A stretch of 64,000 nucleotides of DNA from Pseudocitrobacter faecalis (GCA_003315335.1 QNRL01000006.1:124001-188000), one strand, 5' to 3'; numbered from the stretch's first letter, positions 19,002-30,999 are shown. Program-made: numbers and translations. Notes: generated by a model not told the origin, from the letters alone.

Positions 19002-19031
19002 ACCCGGCAAGCATCTGTTGTGCTGCCGGGT
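19002..19031 (-). terminator. Hairpin after the GH127 gene
   Basis: Stem acccggca / tgccgggt around a 14-nt loop, 12 bp beyond the stop of the glycosidase gene on the minus strand. Probable transcript end for the arabinofuranosidase operon. T-run is poor. Confidence 0.5.
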
Positions 19032-19043
19032 GAATGGCATCGT

Positions 19044-21002
19044 TTATTTCTCTTCGTTTACCCAGATACGCATCTCTCCTTCACCACGATTTGCCCAGCA
19101 AAACCAGGGTATAAAAGTGAGTGTTTGTGCCTGTCCGGTTGCGGGCGAAGCATCATAATGCCATAACGGCTGCTGCTGCGGGTCGACACTCGACTGTTTA
19201 AAGCCAGGTGCCTGAATGAGCACTTTATGGCTGAACAGCCCCTTACCTTCAAACGCGGTAAATTCAGCCTCTTTTGGTAGCCACACATTATGCAGCTCCT
19301 CGCCGTTATCGGCCTGTTCAAGGCAATAGACCAGCGGCCCACGTTGTACGGCCACTTTACCCGCCACGTGCCGCAGCAGTGGGTTACCATAGACGCGACG
19401 GATGGACATTGGGAGCGTGAGTTCGAGGGTATCACCTTCTTGCCAGCGTCGAGAAAGATGCCAATACCCCTTCATCACGGTTCCCTCAGCGGCAGCGCCA
19501 TTAAGCGTCACCTGCGGGTTTACGCACCAGTCCGGCAGGCGTAGCGCCAGAGTATGCTGAACCGGCGTTGGCGAATCGATGACGATTTTCACCTGCTCCT
19601 GCCACGGATAGTTGCCGCTAATGGTTAAGCGAAGTGTTTCATTGCCAACAGGGATCTCCACGCTATTACCAATGTAGAGATTGATGTACAACGCTTCGTC
19701 GCGTGGCGTATAGATATAGTGACCAATGGAGGTCAGCACGCGGGCGATATTGGGCGGGCAGCAGGCACAGCCAAACCAGCGCTGACGAACAGGTTTGACG
19801 TGGTCGTAAATATGGTTAAAGTTCAATGACTTTGGATGTACTTCTAATGGGTTAACGTAGAAGAAGTGCTTGCCATCCAGCGCCATTCCGCCGAGTACGG
19901 TATTGTAAAGCGCGCGTTCCATGACATCGGCATATTGGCTGTCGGCTTCCATTTCCAGCATGCGGCGGGCGAACATCATCAACCCAATCGAGGCGCAGCT
20001 TTCGGCGTAGACCGTGTCATTCGGCAGGTCATAGTCACTGCTAAAGGCTTCTCCGCTGCTTTGCGAACCAATGCCGCCCGTGATGTACAACTGTCGCTGG
20101 GCCATATTGTTCCACAGGCGCAGGCAGTCCTGACGTTTGCCTTCATCGCGGCTTAAACGCGCAAGGTGTGCGACGCCCGTCATCAGGTACACAAAACGCA
20201 CCGCATGACCGATTGCCTTCGGCTGTTCAGCAATGGGCTGATGCGCCTGGCTATAGGCTTTATCCTTCACCATCCATGCCGGGCCGTAAGTATGCCAGTA
20301 GGATGTTTTGCCACGTTTTTCGTACTCAATATCGTAAAAATGTGGTTGTTTTCCCCGCTCTTCAACGAAGTAGCGCACCAGTTCCAGATAACGAGGTTCC
20401 TCGGTAACGTCATAAAGCCGCATCAGCGCCAGTTCAATTTCCGGGTGGCCTGGATAACCCTGTAGCTGGTTCTCACCTGGCCCAAAGACCGCATCGATAT
20501 GATCGGCCAGCCGACAAACCACCTCAAGCAGACGCCGTTTACCTGTTGCCTGAAAAAAGGCGACGCCCGCTTCAATCATGTGTCCGGCGCAGTAGAGTTC
20601 ATGACATTCCGCCAGATTCGTCCAGCGCTCGCCCGGTGCTTTCACGGTAAAATAGGTGTTCAGATAGCCATCTTCGCACTGCGCTGCAGCCACTAACTCA
20701 ATGACCTCATCCGCCGTTTTCTCAAGCTCTGCGTCCGGCTTCTGGCACAGCGACCAGGCGACGGCTTCCAGCCATTTCGCCACATCGCTATCCTGGAATA
20801 CCATGCCGTAAAACTCCCCTGATTGTTGGCCTGCCGCGATGCGGAAGTTCTCTATGGCGTGGCTGGGTTCCGCTTCATCGATGCGGTCATTGAGGGCATC
20901 CCATTGATAAGGGATAACCACATCGCGCACCAGTTGCTGATACTGACCCAGAAACGGATCGTTCACTTTCAGATGGTGCAGGTCGACTTCCTTCACGGAC
21001 AT
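19044..21002 (-). CDS. Glycoside hydrolase family 127, beta-L-arabinofuranosidase
   Basis: 652 residues from the ATG at 21002 (AAGGAG upstream, 10 bp after the transporter stop). The protein has an (alpha/alpha)6-barrel followed by beta-domains, and no signal peptide, so it acts in the cytoplasm. The zinc/cysteine site known from Bifidobacterium HypBA1 is present: Glu334 and Cys336 in YAESCAS and Cys414-Cys415 in FGCACCPPNIAR, with almost the same spacing as in that enzyme. It should release L-arabinose from beta-L-arabinofuranosides such as those on hydroxyproline-rich plant glycoproteins. Co-transcribed with the GPH symporter upstream. Confidence 0.9.
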   Translation of the reverse strand: MSVKEVDLHHLKVNDPFLGQYQQLVRDVVIPYQWDALNDRIDEAEPSHAIENFRIAAGQQSGEFYGMVFQDSDVAKWLEAVAWSLCQKPDAELEKTADEVIELVAAAQCEDGYLNTYFTVKAPGERWTNLAECHELYCAGHMIEAGVAFFQATGKRRLLEVVCRLADHIDAVFGPGENQLQGYPGHPEIELALMRLYDVTEEPRYLELVRYFVEERGKQPHFYDIEYEKRGKTSYWHTYGPAWMVKDKAYSQAHQPIAEQPKAIGHAVRFVYLMTGVAHLARLSRDEGKRQDCLRLWNNMAQRQLYITGGIGSQSSGEAFSSDYDLPNDTVYAESCASIGLMMFARRMLEMEADSQYADVMERALYNTVLGGMALDGKHFFYVNPLEVHPKSLNFNHIYDHVKPVRQRWFGCACCPPNIARVLTSIGHYIYTPRDEALYINLYIGNSVEIPVGNETLRLTISGNYPWQEQVKIVIDSPTPVQHTLALRLPDWCVNPQVTLNGAAAEGTVMKGYWHLSRRWQEGDTLELTLPMSIRRVYGNPLLRHVAGKVAVQRGPLVYCLEQADNGEELHNVWLPKEAEFTAFEGKGLFSHKVLIQAPGFKQSSVDPQQQPLWHYDASPATGQAQTLTFIPWFCWANRGEGEMRIWVNEEK

Positions 21003-21012
21003 AACAGACTCC

Positions 21013-22413
21013 TTAAGACTGAACATGGCGGACGCGCAGGTCGGTGGAGATGCGCGCCATCATCGGATTGTTGAGCTTGCACACGCGAACCGTGAGCGCC
21101 AGAAGCAAGTGGAAGAGCGCGGGGAGCAGCGTCTCCATTGCAGTAATTCCCTGTAACGATGTAGCCGTTTGGTTTCCTGCCCCCGGCTGGTAGGCGACAA
21201 AGATAAAGACCAGGCTGATAATTCCGGCGCTGGATGCCCAGGCCAGTTTGATAAAGAAGAGATTGAACGCGAAGTTCATCCCGGAGGAACGCACGCCGGT
21301 TTTCCATTCACCATAGTCATCGGAGAAGGCCATCAGCGAGAAATGCAGTGGCAGCGTGAAGCCGAGGATGATGCCATTCCCCAGGATCACCGCCAGCCAC
21401 AGTGACTGATAAGACGGGCCTGCGGGTAAGAACCACATGCCAACCGCCAACGCCGCCAGCACCAGATTGGTGTAGTAGTAGAGTTTTACCGTATCAATAC
21501 GACGCGAGAGAGGATTTACAACGATGGAGCCCAGAATGGAGGCAAACGTCACCATCGTGAAAAACAGCGAGGTATAGGCCGTGCTTCCCTGCAACACATA
21601 GGTAATGAAATACATATAACCGCCGCCGCGTATATTGAATACGTTGATCAGCAGGAAAGACATCAGCAGCATCAGCAGTAACTGATCATTTTTACGTAGC
21701 CCAGCAATATGCTGTCGCAGGGTAAATTTCCCCATCATGTCCAGCGAAACGCGTTCACGAACCCAGAAGAAACAGCAAAGGAACATCACTACCGCGATGG
21801 CGCACAGTACACCTACGCCCAACTGCCAGCCCTGTGCCGCATTCCCCTGTCCAAATTCGGCTACCATCCACGGCAGGCCAACCGAGACCAGAAAACCCGC
21901 CACGCCGCAAAGCACAAAGCGCCAGGACTGACATGAAATCACTTCACTGTGGCGCGTGGTCATGGTGTTGATCAGCGCGCAATAGGGCACGTTGATGGCG
22001 GTGTAGCTTACGGAAAGCAGCAGATAGGTGCCGAAAGCCCAGGCGATTTTGACGCCCATACTGGCATCGGGCACGGTAAAGGTCAGGATGCCAATAATCC
22101 CGATAGGCAGCGCTATCCATAGCTGCCAGGGGCGAAAACGTCCCCAGCGGCTCTGCGTGCGGTCAGCCAGCACGCCCATGATGGGATCGGAAATCGCGTC
22201 GAAAATACGTAACGCAATAAATAGTGTACCGACCAGCGCCGGTGTCAGACCAAAAATATCGGTATAGAAGAAGGTTAAAAAGTTCATGATGAGGCAGGTA
22301 ATAATCGTTCCGCCAGCATCGCCAAGGCCGTAGCCTATTTTTTCGCGAATCGATAATTTATCGTCCAGCGCACGTTGCGCAACGTCACTGGTTGTTATAG
22401 GGGTAGAGGTCAT
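21013..22413 (-). CDS. GPH-family sugar:cation symporter
   Basis: 466 residues with about twelve membrane segments. Family features include [31 protein letters not shown] at the start and the loop [24 protein letters not shown] (residues about 73-100), the hallmark of the glycoside-pentoside-hexuronide:cation symporters (MelB, XynP, YicJ). GCGAGGAG precedes the start. Likely imports the arabinofuranoside cleaved by the downstream GH127 enzyme. The exact sugar is inferred from the pairing. Confidence 0.88.
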   Translation of the reverse strand: MTSTPITTSDVAQRALDDKLSIREKIGYGLGDAGGTIITCLIMNFLTFFYTDIFGLTPALVGTLFIALRIFDAISDPIMGVLADRTQSRWGRFRPWQLWIALPIGIIGILTFTVPDASMGVKIAWAFGTYLLLSVSYTAINVPYCALINTMTTRHSEVISCQSWRFVLCGVAGFLVSVGLPWMVAEFGQGNAAQGWQLGVGVLCAIAVVMFLCCFFWVRERVSLDMMGKFTLRQHIAGLRKNDQLLLMLLMSFLLINVFNIRGGGYMYFITYVLQGSTAYTSLFFTMVTFASILGSIVVNPLSRRIDTVKLYYYTNLVLAALAVGMWFLPAGPSYQSLWLAVILGNGIILGFTLPLHFSLMAFSDDYGEWKTGVRSSGMNFAFNLFFIKLAWASSAGIISLVFIFVAYQPGAGNQTATSLQGITAMETLLPALFHLLLALTVRVCKLNNPMMARISTDLRVRHVQS

Positions 22414-22628
22414 CGGTAACTCCTCGCAATGTGGAGATATTGTTTTATGACCTTTTTACTTTTGCCTGGAATAGAAAGGGCAACAAGGCAACAAAGAAGT
22501 ATAAAAAGATGACGATTCCGACTTTAACGTAAAAGTGTGAAGCGGATCGAGCGAGACAATTATTTTTTATTAATAATCAATCATGAAGGGCGATTATTTG
22601 CTGAGATTTAGCGAGATATTTAATATTT
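22414..22628. promoter_or_regulatory. Divergent control region, GPH transporter / AraC regulator
   Basis: 215-bp gap between two outward-facing genes, so promoters for both lie here. A half-conserved Crp-like site (TGTGAAGCGGATCGAGC, about 22536) and a short direct repeat (gcaacaaggcaacaa, about 22480) are visible. The assignment of either as a functional site is tentative. Confidence 0.4.
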
Positions 22629-23447
22629 ATGCTCAATTTATCCATGACGCTTCCGATTAAAGTACAAAATGGCGGGTTATTTATCTCCCGCGGCGTTGGC
22701 CGTCATCCCGCGCGTAGGCTAAATTCCTGGGAGATTATTTTTGTTGAAAAAGGGACATTAACGATTCAGGAAGACAATTGTATCTTTAACGTTGTGGCGG
22801 GTGACAGTTTATTGTTATGGCCGGGGCGCAGGCACGTTGGTGTTGAGGACTTTCCGGCGGATTTAAAATTTTACTGGCTGCATTTTGAAGTTAACGGCTC
22901 TGATCAACTGCCTGCAAGTGATTCCACGTTAAACATCCCTCAACAAGTAACGTCACGAGACCCACAATATATTATTTCTCTGTTTCGCCAGTTCCTGCAT
23001 GAGCAGGAGCGCATTGAGCGTAGCGGATCGCTGGAGTTGATTGCGCTGCTGATTTTGCAGCATATTGCATTTAGCAGTCAGGCAGGGGAAACGCAGGATG
23101 AAGAAAGTACGTCGCTGGCGTGGAAAGCGCAGCAACTGATTCGCACACGCTTTCACCTTGTGCTCTCAACCTCGGTGCTGGCGAGGGAATTACACTGTAA
23201 TGCGGATTATCTCGGGCGAATTTATCGGCGCGTTTTCCATCTGACGCTGACCGAGGCCATTCATCGTCAGCGAGTACGCGCGGCGGAGAAACTCCTGAGC
23301 AACAATGCCCGCTCGCTCAAAGAAGTTGCCGAGCAGTGTGGCTTCAACGACCCTGGCTATTTTCGCCAGATATTTCGCAAACATACCGGCCTGACACCCG
23401 CCGCGTGGAAGCGGCGGTATTGTAAGGAGCATATTAACTCTGGCTAA
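22629..23447 (+). CDS. AraC-family transcriptional regulator of the GH127 cluster
   Basis: 272 residues. The N-terminal AraC-type cupin (EIIFVEKGTLTIQEDNCIFNVVAGDSLLLWPGRRH, about 38-72) binds the effector. The C-terminal double helix-turn-helix (about 170-265) has LARELHCNADYLGRIYRRVFHLTLTEAIHRQRVRAAEKLL and the signature SLKEVAEQCGFNDPGYFRQIFRKHTGLTPAAWKRRY. It is divergent from the transporter-glycosidase operon, which it most likely activates in response to the imported sugar. A second ATG at 22644 is also possible as the start. It ends 5 bp from the convergent sgbE. Confidence 0.88.
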   Translation: MLNLSMTLPIKVQNGGLFISRGVGRHPARRLNSWEIIFVEKGTLTIQEDNCIFNVVAGDSLLLWPGRRHVGVEDFPADLKFYWLHFEVNGSDQLPASDSTLNIPQQVTSRDPQYIISLFRQFLHEQERIERSGSLELIALLILQHIAFSSQAGETQDEESTSLAWKAQQLIRTRFHLVLSTSVLARELHCNADYLGRIYRRVFHLTLTEAIHRQRVRAAEKLLSNNARSLKEVAEQCGFNDPGYFRQIFRKHTGLTPAAWKRRYCKEHINSG

Positions 23448-23452
23448 AGAGC

Positions 23453-24148
23453 TTACTGCCCGTAATAGGCCTTCGCCCCATGCTTACGCAGATAATGCTT
23501 ATCAAGCAGCGTATTTTGCATTTCCGGCAACTGGGGGGCGAGCTGACGAGAGAACAGCCCCATATAGGCGCACTCTTCCAGAACCACGGCATTGTGAACG
23601 GCATCGGCGGCGTTTTTTCCCCAGGCGAACGGGCCGTGAGAATGCACCAGTACAGCAGGAACCTGCATTGGATTCAGCTCGCGCTCCTCGAAGGTTTTGA
23701 TAATGACTTCACCGGTCTGATATTCGTATTCGCCGTTGATTTCATCGTCAGTCATCAGCCGCGTGCAGGGGATGGCACCGTAAAAATAGTCGGCGTGCGT
23801 GGTGCCCCACGCGGGGAGATCCAGCCCGGCCTGCGACCAGATCGTGGCATGGCGCGAGTGGGTATGTACAATGCCGCCGATTTCCGGATAACGGCGATAG
23901 AGCGCCAGATGCGTTGGTGTGTCGGAAGAGGGTTTTTTACTCCCGTCAACGACCTGACCGGTGGCGATATCCACCACCACCATATCCTGCGCACTCATCG
24001 CATCGTATTCAACGCCGGAAGGCTTAATCACCATCCGTTTACGGCTTTCATCCACCGCGCTGACGTTGCCCCAGGTGAAGGTCACCAGGTGATGCGCAGG
24101 CAGCGCCAGATTTGCCGCCAGCACTTCTGCTTTCAATTGCTCTAACAT
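23453..24148 (-). CDS. sgbE: L-ribulose-5-phosphate 4-epimerase
   Basis: 231 residues, class II aldolase/epimerase family (AraD, UlaF, SgbE). Converts L-ribulose 5-phosphate to D-xylulose 5-phosphate, the last step of this pathway. Phosphate and metal motifs are visible: [57 protein letters not shown] (zinc-binding HTH) and [12 protein letters not shown] with the further His. Also called yiaS. Last gene of the operon, with its start overlapping the sgbU end by 7 bp. Confidence 0.95.
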   Translation of the reverse strand: MLEQLKAEVLAANLALPAHHLVTFTWGNVSAVDESRKRMVIKPSGVEYDAMSAQDMVVVDIATGQVVDGSKKPSSDTPTHLALYRRYPEIGGIVHTHSRHATIWSQAGLDLPAWGTTHADYFYGAIPCTRLMTDDEINGEYEYQTGEVIIKTFEERELNPMQVPAVLVHSHGPFAWGKNAADAVHNAVVLEECAYMGLFSRQLAPQLPEMQNTLLDKHYLRKHGAKAYYGQ

Positions 24149-25002
24149 GTGAATCCTCCTTCCTGCATGCGCGCTTCAATCCAGCGGCGCGCCTGAATAA
24201 TTTCCAGCACCGGTTCTTTGGCTTTTTCTGTCCACATCTCAATCAGGAAGGCGCCGCGATAGTTGAGTTTTTGTAAGGTATTAAAGACGCCGACAAAATC
24301 CACGCACCCTTCGCCAAACGGCACGTCGCGGAACTGGCCTGGGCTTTGCTCGGTAACCGGCTGCGTGTCTTTCAGGTGGATTGCGGCGATGCGGTCAATG
24401 CCTAACGCCAGCTCGGCGGGCACGTCGTTGCCCCAGGCGCTCAGGTTACCGACGTCCGGATAGACGCTGAACCACGGGGAAGAGAGCATCTCATCCCATT
24501 TCTTCCACTTGCTGATGGAGTTCATAAACGCGGTGTCCATGATCTCCACCGCCAGCATCACTTGTGCGGCGGCGGCTTGCTCTACTGCCCACGCCAGCCC
24601 TTCAGCGAAACGTTGCTGCGTACCTTCGTCATGCTCTTCGTAATAAACGTCATAACCGGCGAGCTGGATGGTACGAATGCCGAGGTCGCGTGCCAGCTTG
24701 ATGGCTTTACTCATGATCTCGCGCGCACGTTCGCGCACGTTTTCATCGCGGCTGCCAAACGGAAAACGGCGGTGTGCAGACAGACACATCGACGGGATCG
24801 CGACACCGGTTTCCAGCATCGCTTCGACCAGCGAGGCGCGTTGTGCGGTGCTCCAGTCGAGGCGGGACAGACGTTCATCGGTTTCATCGACGGACATCTC
24901 GACAAAATCAAAGCCGCAGCTTTTAGCCAGCACCAGGCGTTCAGGCCAGCTGAGATCTTTCGCCAGCGCTTTCTCGTAAATACCTAACGGATGACGACGC
25001 AT
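24142..25002 (-). CDS. sgbU: L-xylulose/3-hexulose-6-phosphate 3-epimerase (SgbU/UlaE type)
   Basis: 286 residues, TIM-barrel of the AP-endonuclease-2/xylose-isomerase-like family. Converts L-xylulose 5-phosphate to L-ribulose 5-phosphate. Metal-binding residues are the Glu of AVEIMDT, Asp of [11 protein letters not shown], His of AAIHLKDT and Glu of FLIEMWTE. Starts by a 1-bp overlap with the sgbH stop (TAATG) and overlaps sgbE, so the tail of the operon is tightly coupled. Also called yiaR. Confidence 0.94.
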   Translation of the reverse strand: MRRHPLGIYEKALAKDLSWPERLVLAKSCGFDFVEMSVDETDERLSRLDWSTAQRASLVEAMLETGVAIPSMCLSAHRRFPFGSRDENVRERAREIMSKAIKLARDLGIRTIQLAGYDVYYEEHDEGTQQRFAEGLAWAVEQAAAAQVMLAVEIMDTAFMNSISKWKKWDEMLSSPWFSVYPDVGNLSAWGNDVPAELALGIDRIAAIHLKDTQPVTEQSPGQFRDVPFGEGCVDFVGVFNTLQKLNYRGAFLIEMWTEKAKEPVLEIIQARRWIEARMQEGGFTC

Positions 25003-25658
25003 TATTTCTCTCCCCAGATAGCGTGGATCTGCGCGTGAAAATCCGCCGCGACCTGTGCGGGGTTCGCCGCGCCAGCCAGCGCTCGCCCGGCAATAAAGGC
25101 TTTGGCGTTGATCTCTTTAAACAGCGGCAGGTCAGCAGGCGTTACGCCGCCGGTGATGGAGAGTTCGAGCCCGATATCGGAGAGTGCTTTCATGCGCGAC
25201 AGATCAGCTTCTCCCCACTGTTGCCCGCTGGCCTGCGCATCGCGCCCGCGATGATAGATAGCCTGACGGATACCGGCGGCGTACCAGGCGCGAGCGTCAT
25301 CGAGCGTCCAGTTGCCGAACAGCTCAATCTGAATGTCGGCGTTGTGTTGTTGCGCCACCTCATGACCTTTAATCACGGTTGCCAGCGGGGCGGCGCAAAT
25401 AATGGTCATCCAGTTTGCACCCGCGTTGAATGCCTGCTGTGCCAGCGTTTCACCGGCGTCCGCGACCTTCCAGTCGGCAACAATGATTTTATCGGGGCAT
25501 TGCTCGCGCAGCGCGCGAACGGCGTTCAGGCCTTCAGTCAGGCAGAGGATGGTTCCGGCTTCGACGATATCCACATGGTCGCGCAGCAGCGCGACATCGC
25601 GCTGGGCGGCCTGAAGGCTGGTGTGGTCGAGCGCCAGTTGTAACAGAGGGATGCTCAT
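25002..25658 (-). CDS. sgbH: 3-keto-L-gulonate-6-phosphate decarboxylase
   Basis: 218 residues of the orotidine-monophosphate-decarboxylase suprafamily (UlaD/SgbH). Mg2+-dependent removal of CO2 from 3-keto-L-gulonate 6-phosphate to give L-xylulose 5-phosphate. The barrel motifs [28 protein letters not shown] (Asp and Lys of the active site) and [14 protein letters not shown] at the phosphate site are present. Its ATG overlaps the lyxK stop by 4 bp. Also called yiaQ. Confidence 0.94.
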   Translation of the reverse strand: MSIPLLQLALDHTSLQAAQRDVALLRDHVDIVEAGTILCLTEGLNAVRALREQCPDKIIVADWKVADAGETLAQQAFNAGANWMTIICAAPLATVIKGHEVAQQHNADIQIELFGNWTLDDARAWYAAGIRQAIYHRGRDAQASGQQWGEADLSRMKALSDIGLELSITGGVTPADLPLFKEINAKAFIAGRALAGAANPAQVAADFHAQIHAIWGEK

Positions 25659-27163
25659 GCGTTGTACTCCTTGATGCGGGCATGGAAGCCCTGAAGGGCT
25701 TCAATAAGAAATTGATAGTGCTGATATTTTTTTTTATAGGCTGCGTGTGCGGCGGCGTCGGGCTTCAGCGTGCGGAGGGTGAGCTGACGGGCGTGTTGCG
25801 CGGCGTGGAAATCGACGAAAAGGCCTGTTCCCACCTGCGCGGCCAGCGCAGCGCCATAACAGCCGGTCTCTTCGACCTGCGGCAGTTCGATCGTCAGGCC
25901 GCTGACGTCGGCGAGCATTTGCATCCAGACATCGGAGTGGGCCGGGCCGCCGGTAACGCGCAGGGCGTGAACGTCTGAGAAGCGCTCGCGCATCCGGTTG
26001 AGATGGGTCATGTGGCAGAACACCACACCTTCGTAAACGGCCTGAAGTAAGTGCGCGCGAGTATGTAGTGACTGCATGCCGTAAAAGCCGCTGGTCATCT
26101 CCAGCCCGGCGTTACTGCCGTAGAGAAAAGGCAGGAAAAAAAGGTCACTTCCCGCTTTTGGCAGGCTGGCAACGGACTGGTTTATCTCATCAAAGGAGAT
26201 ATCGCCCCATTGTGCGGTGAGCCATTCCAGATTGCCGGATGACGTGGGGCTGGCTTCGTGAACGATGTATTCGCCGTCATTCACATAGCGGCCATAAACA
26301 TAAGGATGCGCTTCATGGTTGCGTAACCCTTGAGTGACACCGCTGGTCACCGCCCAGGTGCCCATCACGGCGTTAAGCGTGTGCTCATCTTCAAGGCCCG
26401 CGCAGAGTGCGGTGGAAACCACGTCAAACAATCCGCCGACAACGGGGGTTCCCGCCACCAGACCGGTAATAGCGGCCGCCTGAGGGGTGATTTCCCCGCA
26501 TATTTCTGCCGAGCCGACGACAGGAGGAAGCGCGTCGTCAATTTCGCTGATACCCAGCCAGCGCGTGAGTTGTGGGTCGTAGCGCCCGCTGTTCATGTTG
26601 TAGAGATTGGATTCAGAGATATTGCTCTCTTCCGCGCCTTTCACACCGGTGAGGCACCAGCGCAGAAAATCGTGGCCCATCATCACGCAGCCGATTTGCG
26701 CATAACGCTGCGGCTCGTTCTCCTTTAGCCAGCGCAGCAGCGAAACGGGGTGACCGGTCCATAAGGTCTGGCGGGTGTGCGGGTAGAGTTTTTCGGGGAT
26801 GCCATCCTGCTGCCACTGACGGACAATCTCCAGCGCCCGGCGGTCGGACGACAGAATTGCATTACCGAGCGGTTCATCATTTTTATCAAGAGGGAACAGC
26901 CCTTTACCCTGAGCGGATATACCTACGCCTTGCACCTGGTTGGGGTTGATACCGCTGTTTTGCATCAGCTTTCGCAGAGTATCGGCGCAGGCCTGCCAGA
27001 GCGACGACATATCCCGCTCGGCATAACCCGGTTTTGGGCTGAGCGTCTGCAGCGACTGGCGCTCCACGCGGAACTCCTCTCCCTGGCGGTTATACAACCC
27101 GGCTTTCAGATAAGTACCGCCACAATCGATGCCCAGCCAGAAGGTTTCTTTATCACTCATCAT
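25655..27163 (-). CDS. lyxK: L-xylulose/3-keto-L-gulonate kinase
   Basis: 502 residues, FGGY carbohydrate kinase family. Phosphorylates L-xylulose and, in the ascorbate-type pathway, 3-keto-L-gulonate. N-terminal WLGIDCGGTYLKAGLYN (ATP-binding start), VQGVGISAQGKGLFPLD, and near the C-terminus VTGGPAHSDVWMQMLADVSG and GCYGAALAA are family motifs. Two adjacent ATG codons can serve as the start; GGGAAAG lies just before. Also called yiaP in the Klebsiella operon. A 52-bp gap with a hairpin separates it from the transporter gene. Confidence 0.94.
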   Translation of the reverse strand: MMSDKETFWLGIDCGGTYLKAGLYNRQGEEFRVERQSLQTLSPKPGYAERDMSSLWQACADTLRKLMQNSGINPNQVQGVGISAQGKGLFPLDKNDEPLGNAILSSDRRALEIVRQWQQDGIPEKLYPHTRQTLWTGHPVSLLRWLKENEPQRYAQIGCVMMGHDFLRWCLTGVKGAEESNISESNLYNMNSGRYDPQLTRWLGISEIDDALPPVVGSAEICGEITPQAAAITGLVAGTPVVGGLFDVVSTALCAGLEDEHTLNAVMGTWAVTSGVTQGLRNHEAHPYVYGRYVNDGEYIVHEASPTSSGNLEWLTAQWGDISFDEINQSVASLPKAGSDLFFLPFLYGSNAGLEMTSGFYGMQSLHTRAHLLQAVYEGVVFCHMTHLNRMRERFSDVHALRVTGGPAHSDVWMQMLADVSGLTIELPQVEETGCYGAALAAQVGTGLFVDFHAAQHARQLTLRTLKPDAAAHAAYKKKYQHYQFLIEALQGFHARIKEYNA

Positions 27164-27184
27164 TCTTTCCCGTGTGCTGACGCG

Positions 27185-27209
27185 CCCGGCAAGCAGAGCT
27201 CACCGGGCG
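27185..27209 (-). repeat. Hairpin between transporter gene and lyxK
   Basis: Inverted repeat cgcccggc / (g)ccgggcg around a short loop (aagcagagctca) in the 52-bp gap. Possibly an mRNA-processing or REP-type hairpin that sets relative expression inside the operon. Confidence 0.5.
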
Positions 27210-27215
27210 AATTTC

Positions 27216-28532
27216 TTATGCTGCGTGTTTGCGTGGTGTGACGGCTTTTGTAGGTGCTGCGCCGGCATCACATTTCGCTGGCAGCAGCAGGGCCATAATG
27301 GCCGCCAGTGCCAGAGATACCGCCAGGCAGTACACGCCAGCGTCTTTGCTGTAGAGGGTAATCAGCACGCCGACTGCATAGGGGCCGCAGAAGCCGCCGA
27401 GGTTGCCAAGGGCGTTAATCACGCCGCGCGCGCCACCGGCCATTTCCGCGCTGAACAGGCGTGCCGGAATGGTCCAGAACACACCCGCTGCGGATTGCAG
27501 GAAGAAACCACAGCCCACCAGAGCGGCATAGGCCAGCCAGACGTTCTCTTTCAGGGCGACAGAAAGGAACATGCAGAGCGCGAAACCGATCAGCGGCAAA
27601 GAGACGAACAGCTTACGTTTGCCGGTTTTGTCCGACAGCGAGGAGAAAAGGAACATCCCGGCAATCGCGCCGACATAAGGCAGAATCGCCAGCATCCCCA
27701 CCTGACCCATACTGGAGTGGGTTAACTCTTTGAGAATGGTTGGCAGCCACAGGGTGTAGCCATAAATACCGGTCTGATAGAAGAAGTTGAGCGCGATAAG
27801 CTGCCACATGGTTTTATCGGAAAGCACCGCGCTCAGTGATGCATTGCGGACTTCTTTACCGGCAATCGCCTGCTGCTCTGCGGCCAGCGTTTTCACCAGC
27901 CAGTTTTTCTCGGCTTCGCTAATCCAGCGCGCTTCCTGCGGACGGTCATAGATGGTCAGCGACCACAATACCAACACGGCGATAGAGAGCAGACCTTCAA
28001 TGATAAACAGCCAGCGCCAGTCGAGTGCCGTGATGATCCAGCCCGAAAGCGGGGCCGTAACAATCCCGGCAATGGGAACGAACATAATAACAATCGCGTT
28101 CGCACGCCCCCGCTCGGCATCCGGGAACCAGTTACTGATCATGGTGAGCACCACCGGCAACATGCCGCCTTCTGCCACACCGAGTAAGAAACGCAGAACC
28201 AGTAATTGATACTGGTTGGTGATCACGCCCGTGAGGACGGAAATCACTGCCCAGGCGACCAGCGACCAGCCGATAAATTTCTTACCGCTACCGTGAACGG
28301 CAATTTTGCCGCCGGGAACCTGCAAGAAGAGATAACCGATAAAGAATATTCCGCCAGCCAGCCCCGCCATGGTGGCGGAAATACCGAGCTCTTCATCCAT
28401 GCCGCCTGGCATAGCAAAGGCGATATTGACGCGGTCCATATAGGAAATAATACAGGCGATCAGAATCGGTGGAATAATTCTGAGCCAGCGCTGGTGTGGT
28501 ATTACTGTAGGTACAGATGATGAATTATTCAT
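27216..28532 (-). CDS. yiaX2: YiaX2-type MFS transporter (anion:cation symporter family)
   Basis: 438 residues with twelve predicted membrane segments. MFS family ACS (GudP/ExuT/GarP type): LIACIISYMDRVNIAFAMPG at helix 1, GYLFLQVPGGKIAVHGSGKKF at the 2-3 loop, RFLLGVAEGGMLPVVLTMISNWFPDAERGRAN in helices 4-5. It occupies the place of the yiaMNO TRAP transporter of E. coli. It presumably imports 2,3-diketo-L-gulonate or a related sugar acid or ascorbate product. The name follows the Klebsiella oxytoca yiaKLX1X2PQRS operon, recalled from memory. Confidence 0.8.
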   Translation of the reverse strand: MNNSSSVPTVIPHQRWLRIIPPILIACIISYMDRVNIAFAMPGGMDEELGISATMAGLAGGIFFIGYLFLQVPGGKIAVHGSGKKFIGWSLVAWAVISVLTGVITNQYQLLVLRFLLGVAEGGMLPVVLTMISNWFPDAERGRANAIVIMFVPIAGIVTAPLSGWIITALDWRWLFIIEGLLSIAVLVLWSLTIYDRPQEARWISEAEKNWLVKTLAAEQQAIAGKEVRNASLSAVLSDKTMWQLIALNFFYQTGIYGYTLWLPTILKELTHSSMGQVGMLAILPYVGAIAGMFLFSSLSDKTGKRKLFVSLPLIGFALCMFLSVALKENVWLAYAALVGCGFFLQSAAGVFWTIPARLFSAEMAGGARGVINALGNLGGFCGPYAVGVLITLYSKDAGVYCLAVSLALAAIMALLLPAKCDAGAAPTKAVTPRKHAA

Positions 28533-28569
28533 AATAAGGTTCTCATAAAGAGGATAAATGTTTTTATTA

Positions 28570-29496
28570 TTAGATTTTCTGTAACTGGCTTATGCCGTCG
28601 CGCAGTATTTCCACGCGGTGGTTAACGGAGGCATTAGCATTAATTTCCAGTAATTTGATACCGGAAAATTGTAAGGTTGCAGGCCCCGCAGCATTAAAGA
28701 GTGATTTGGCGTGTTCCGCACTCATTAAACTGTCCGGGCAGAAGGGCGCAAACGGCGCATGCAGATCCTGCCATTCTCCATATTCACCTTGTAATGTGGT
28801 GCCGGAGAACATCAGCGCGCGCAGTTTCCCGGCCTGTTTGGCCTTTAGCGTATGCTCAAGCGGTAGCGTGGTGTTGCGGCCCTCAATGGCGGAACGCGCC
28901 CAGTTGATACAAACGCCCACGTCGCGATCGGCGAGGACATCCAGCACGTTTTCCAGCGGCAGAAAGCCTTTACGCGGTGCAGCGGAAGTCATCGCATCGC
29001 AATGTTCCAGCACCAGTTCGCACGGCCAGTCCCAGGCTGTAATCTCGTTGGTTGAGCGGGCAAAAGCGTCTGTAGCCTGTTGGACATTCCCGTTTCCTGC
29101 CTGCGGTGCGGCCTGCATTTCCAGCGCGATAACTTTGCCGGAGTGCGCCTTATTGACCGCCGTAATTTTATTGAGCAGATGGCGATAATATGCCACGCAC
29201 TGCTGGCGCTGCTCTTCATCGGCAGAGGCCAGGCCAAAGGCACCGTTTCCTCCTCGGCGGCGCATGGTTTCCATGACGGCAGTGACCACGATTTGCCATT
29301 CACCAGGCGTGTGTTTTAACAACCATTCATCGCCAAAAGGATGGAGATTTTCCAGGCACGGTTGTTCCAGCCCGCGAATATGCGGCGTGTCGGCAAGCAG
29401 CTTCCAGAATTCAGCTTCCTGCTCTTCACTTTGCTGGTGGAATGACGGCGCGCAGGGATACGCGCCGATAATATAACCGGCGTTATGAGTCTTCAT
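28570..29496 (-). CDS. yiaX1: YiaX1-type protein (DUF4862), likely TIM-barrel isomerase
   Basis: 308 residues, soluble, no signal peptide. The pattern of strands ending in acidic residues ([56 protein letters not shown]) resembles an AP-endonuclease-2-like TIM barrel. I believe the family is listed as DUF4862. It sits between yiaL and the transporter, the place and order of yiaX1 in the Klebsiella operon, and is absent from the E. coli operon. The reaction is unknown; an isomerase or epimerase acting on the incoming sugar acid is a reasonable guess from fold and context. Confidence 0.7.
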   Translation of the reverse strand: MKTHNAGYIIGAYPCAPSFHQQSEEQEAEFWKLLADTPHIRGLEQPCLENLHPFGDEWLLKHTPGEWQIVVTAVMETMRRRGGNGAFGLASADEEQRQQCVAYYRHLLNKITAVNKAHSGKVIALEMQAAPQAGNGNVQQATDAFARSTNEITAWDWPCELVLEHCDAMTSAAPRKGFLPLENVLDVLADRDVGVCINWARSAIEGRNTTLPLEHTLKAKQAGKLRALMFSGTTLQGEYGEWQDLHAPFAPFCPDSLMSAEHAKSLFNAAGPATLQFSGIKLLEINANASVNHRVEILRDGISQLQKI

Positions 29497-29521
29497 TTTT
29501 CGCTCCTGAAAATTGAGTTCG

Positions 29522-30999
<1,478 letters not shown>

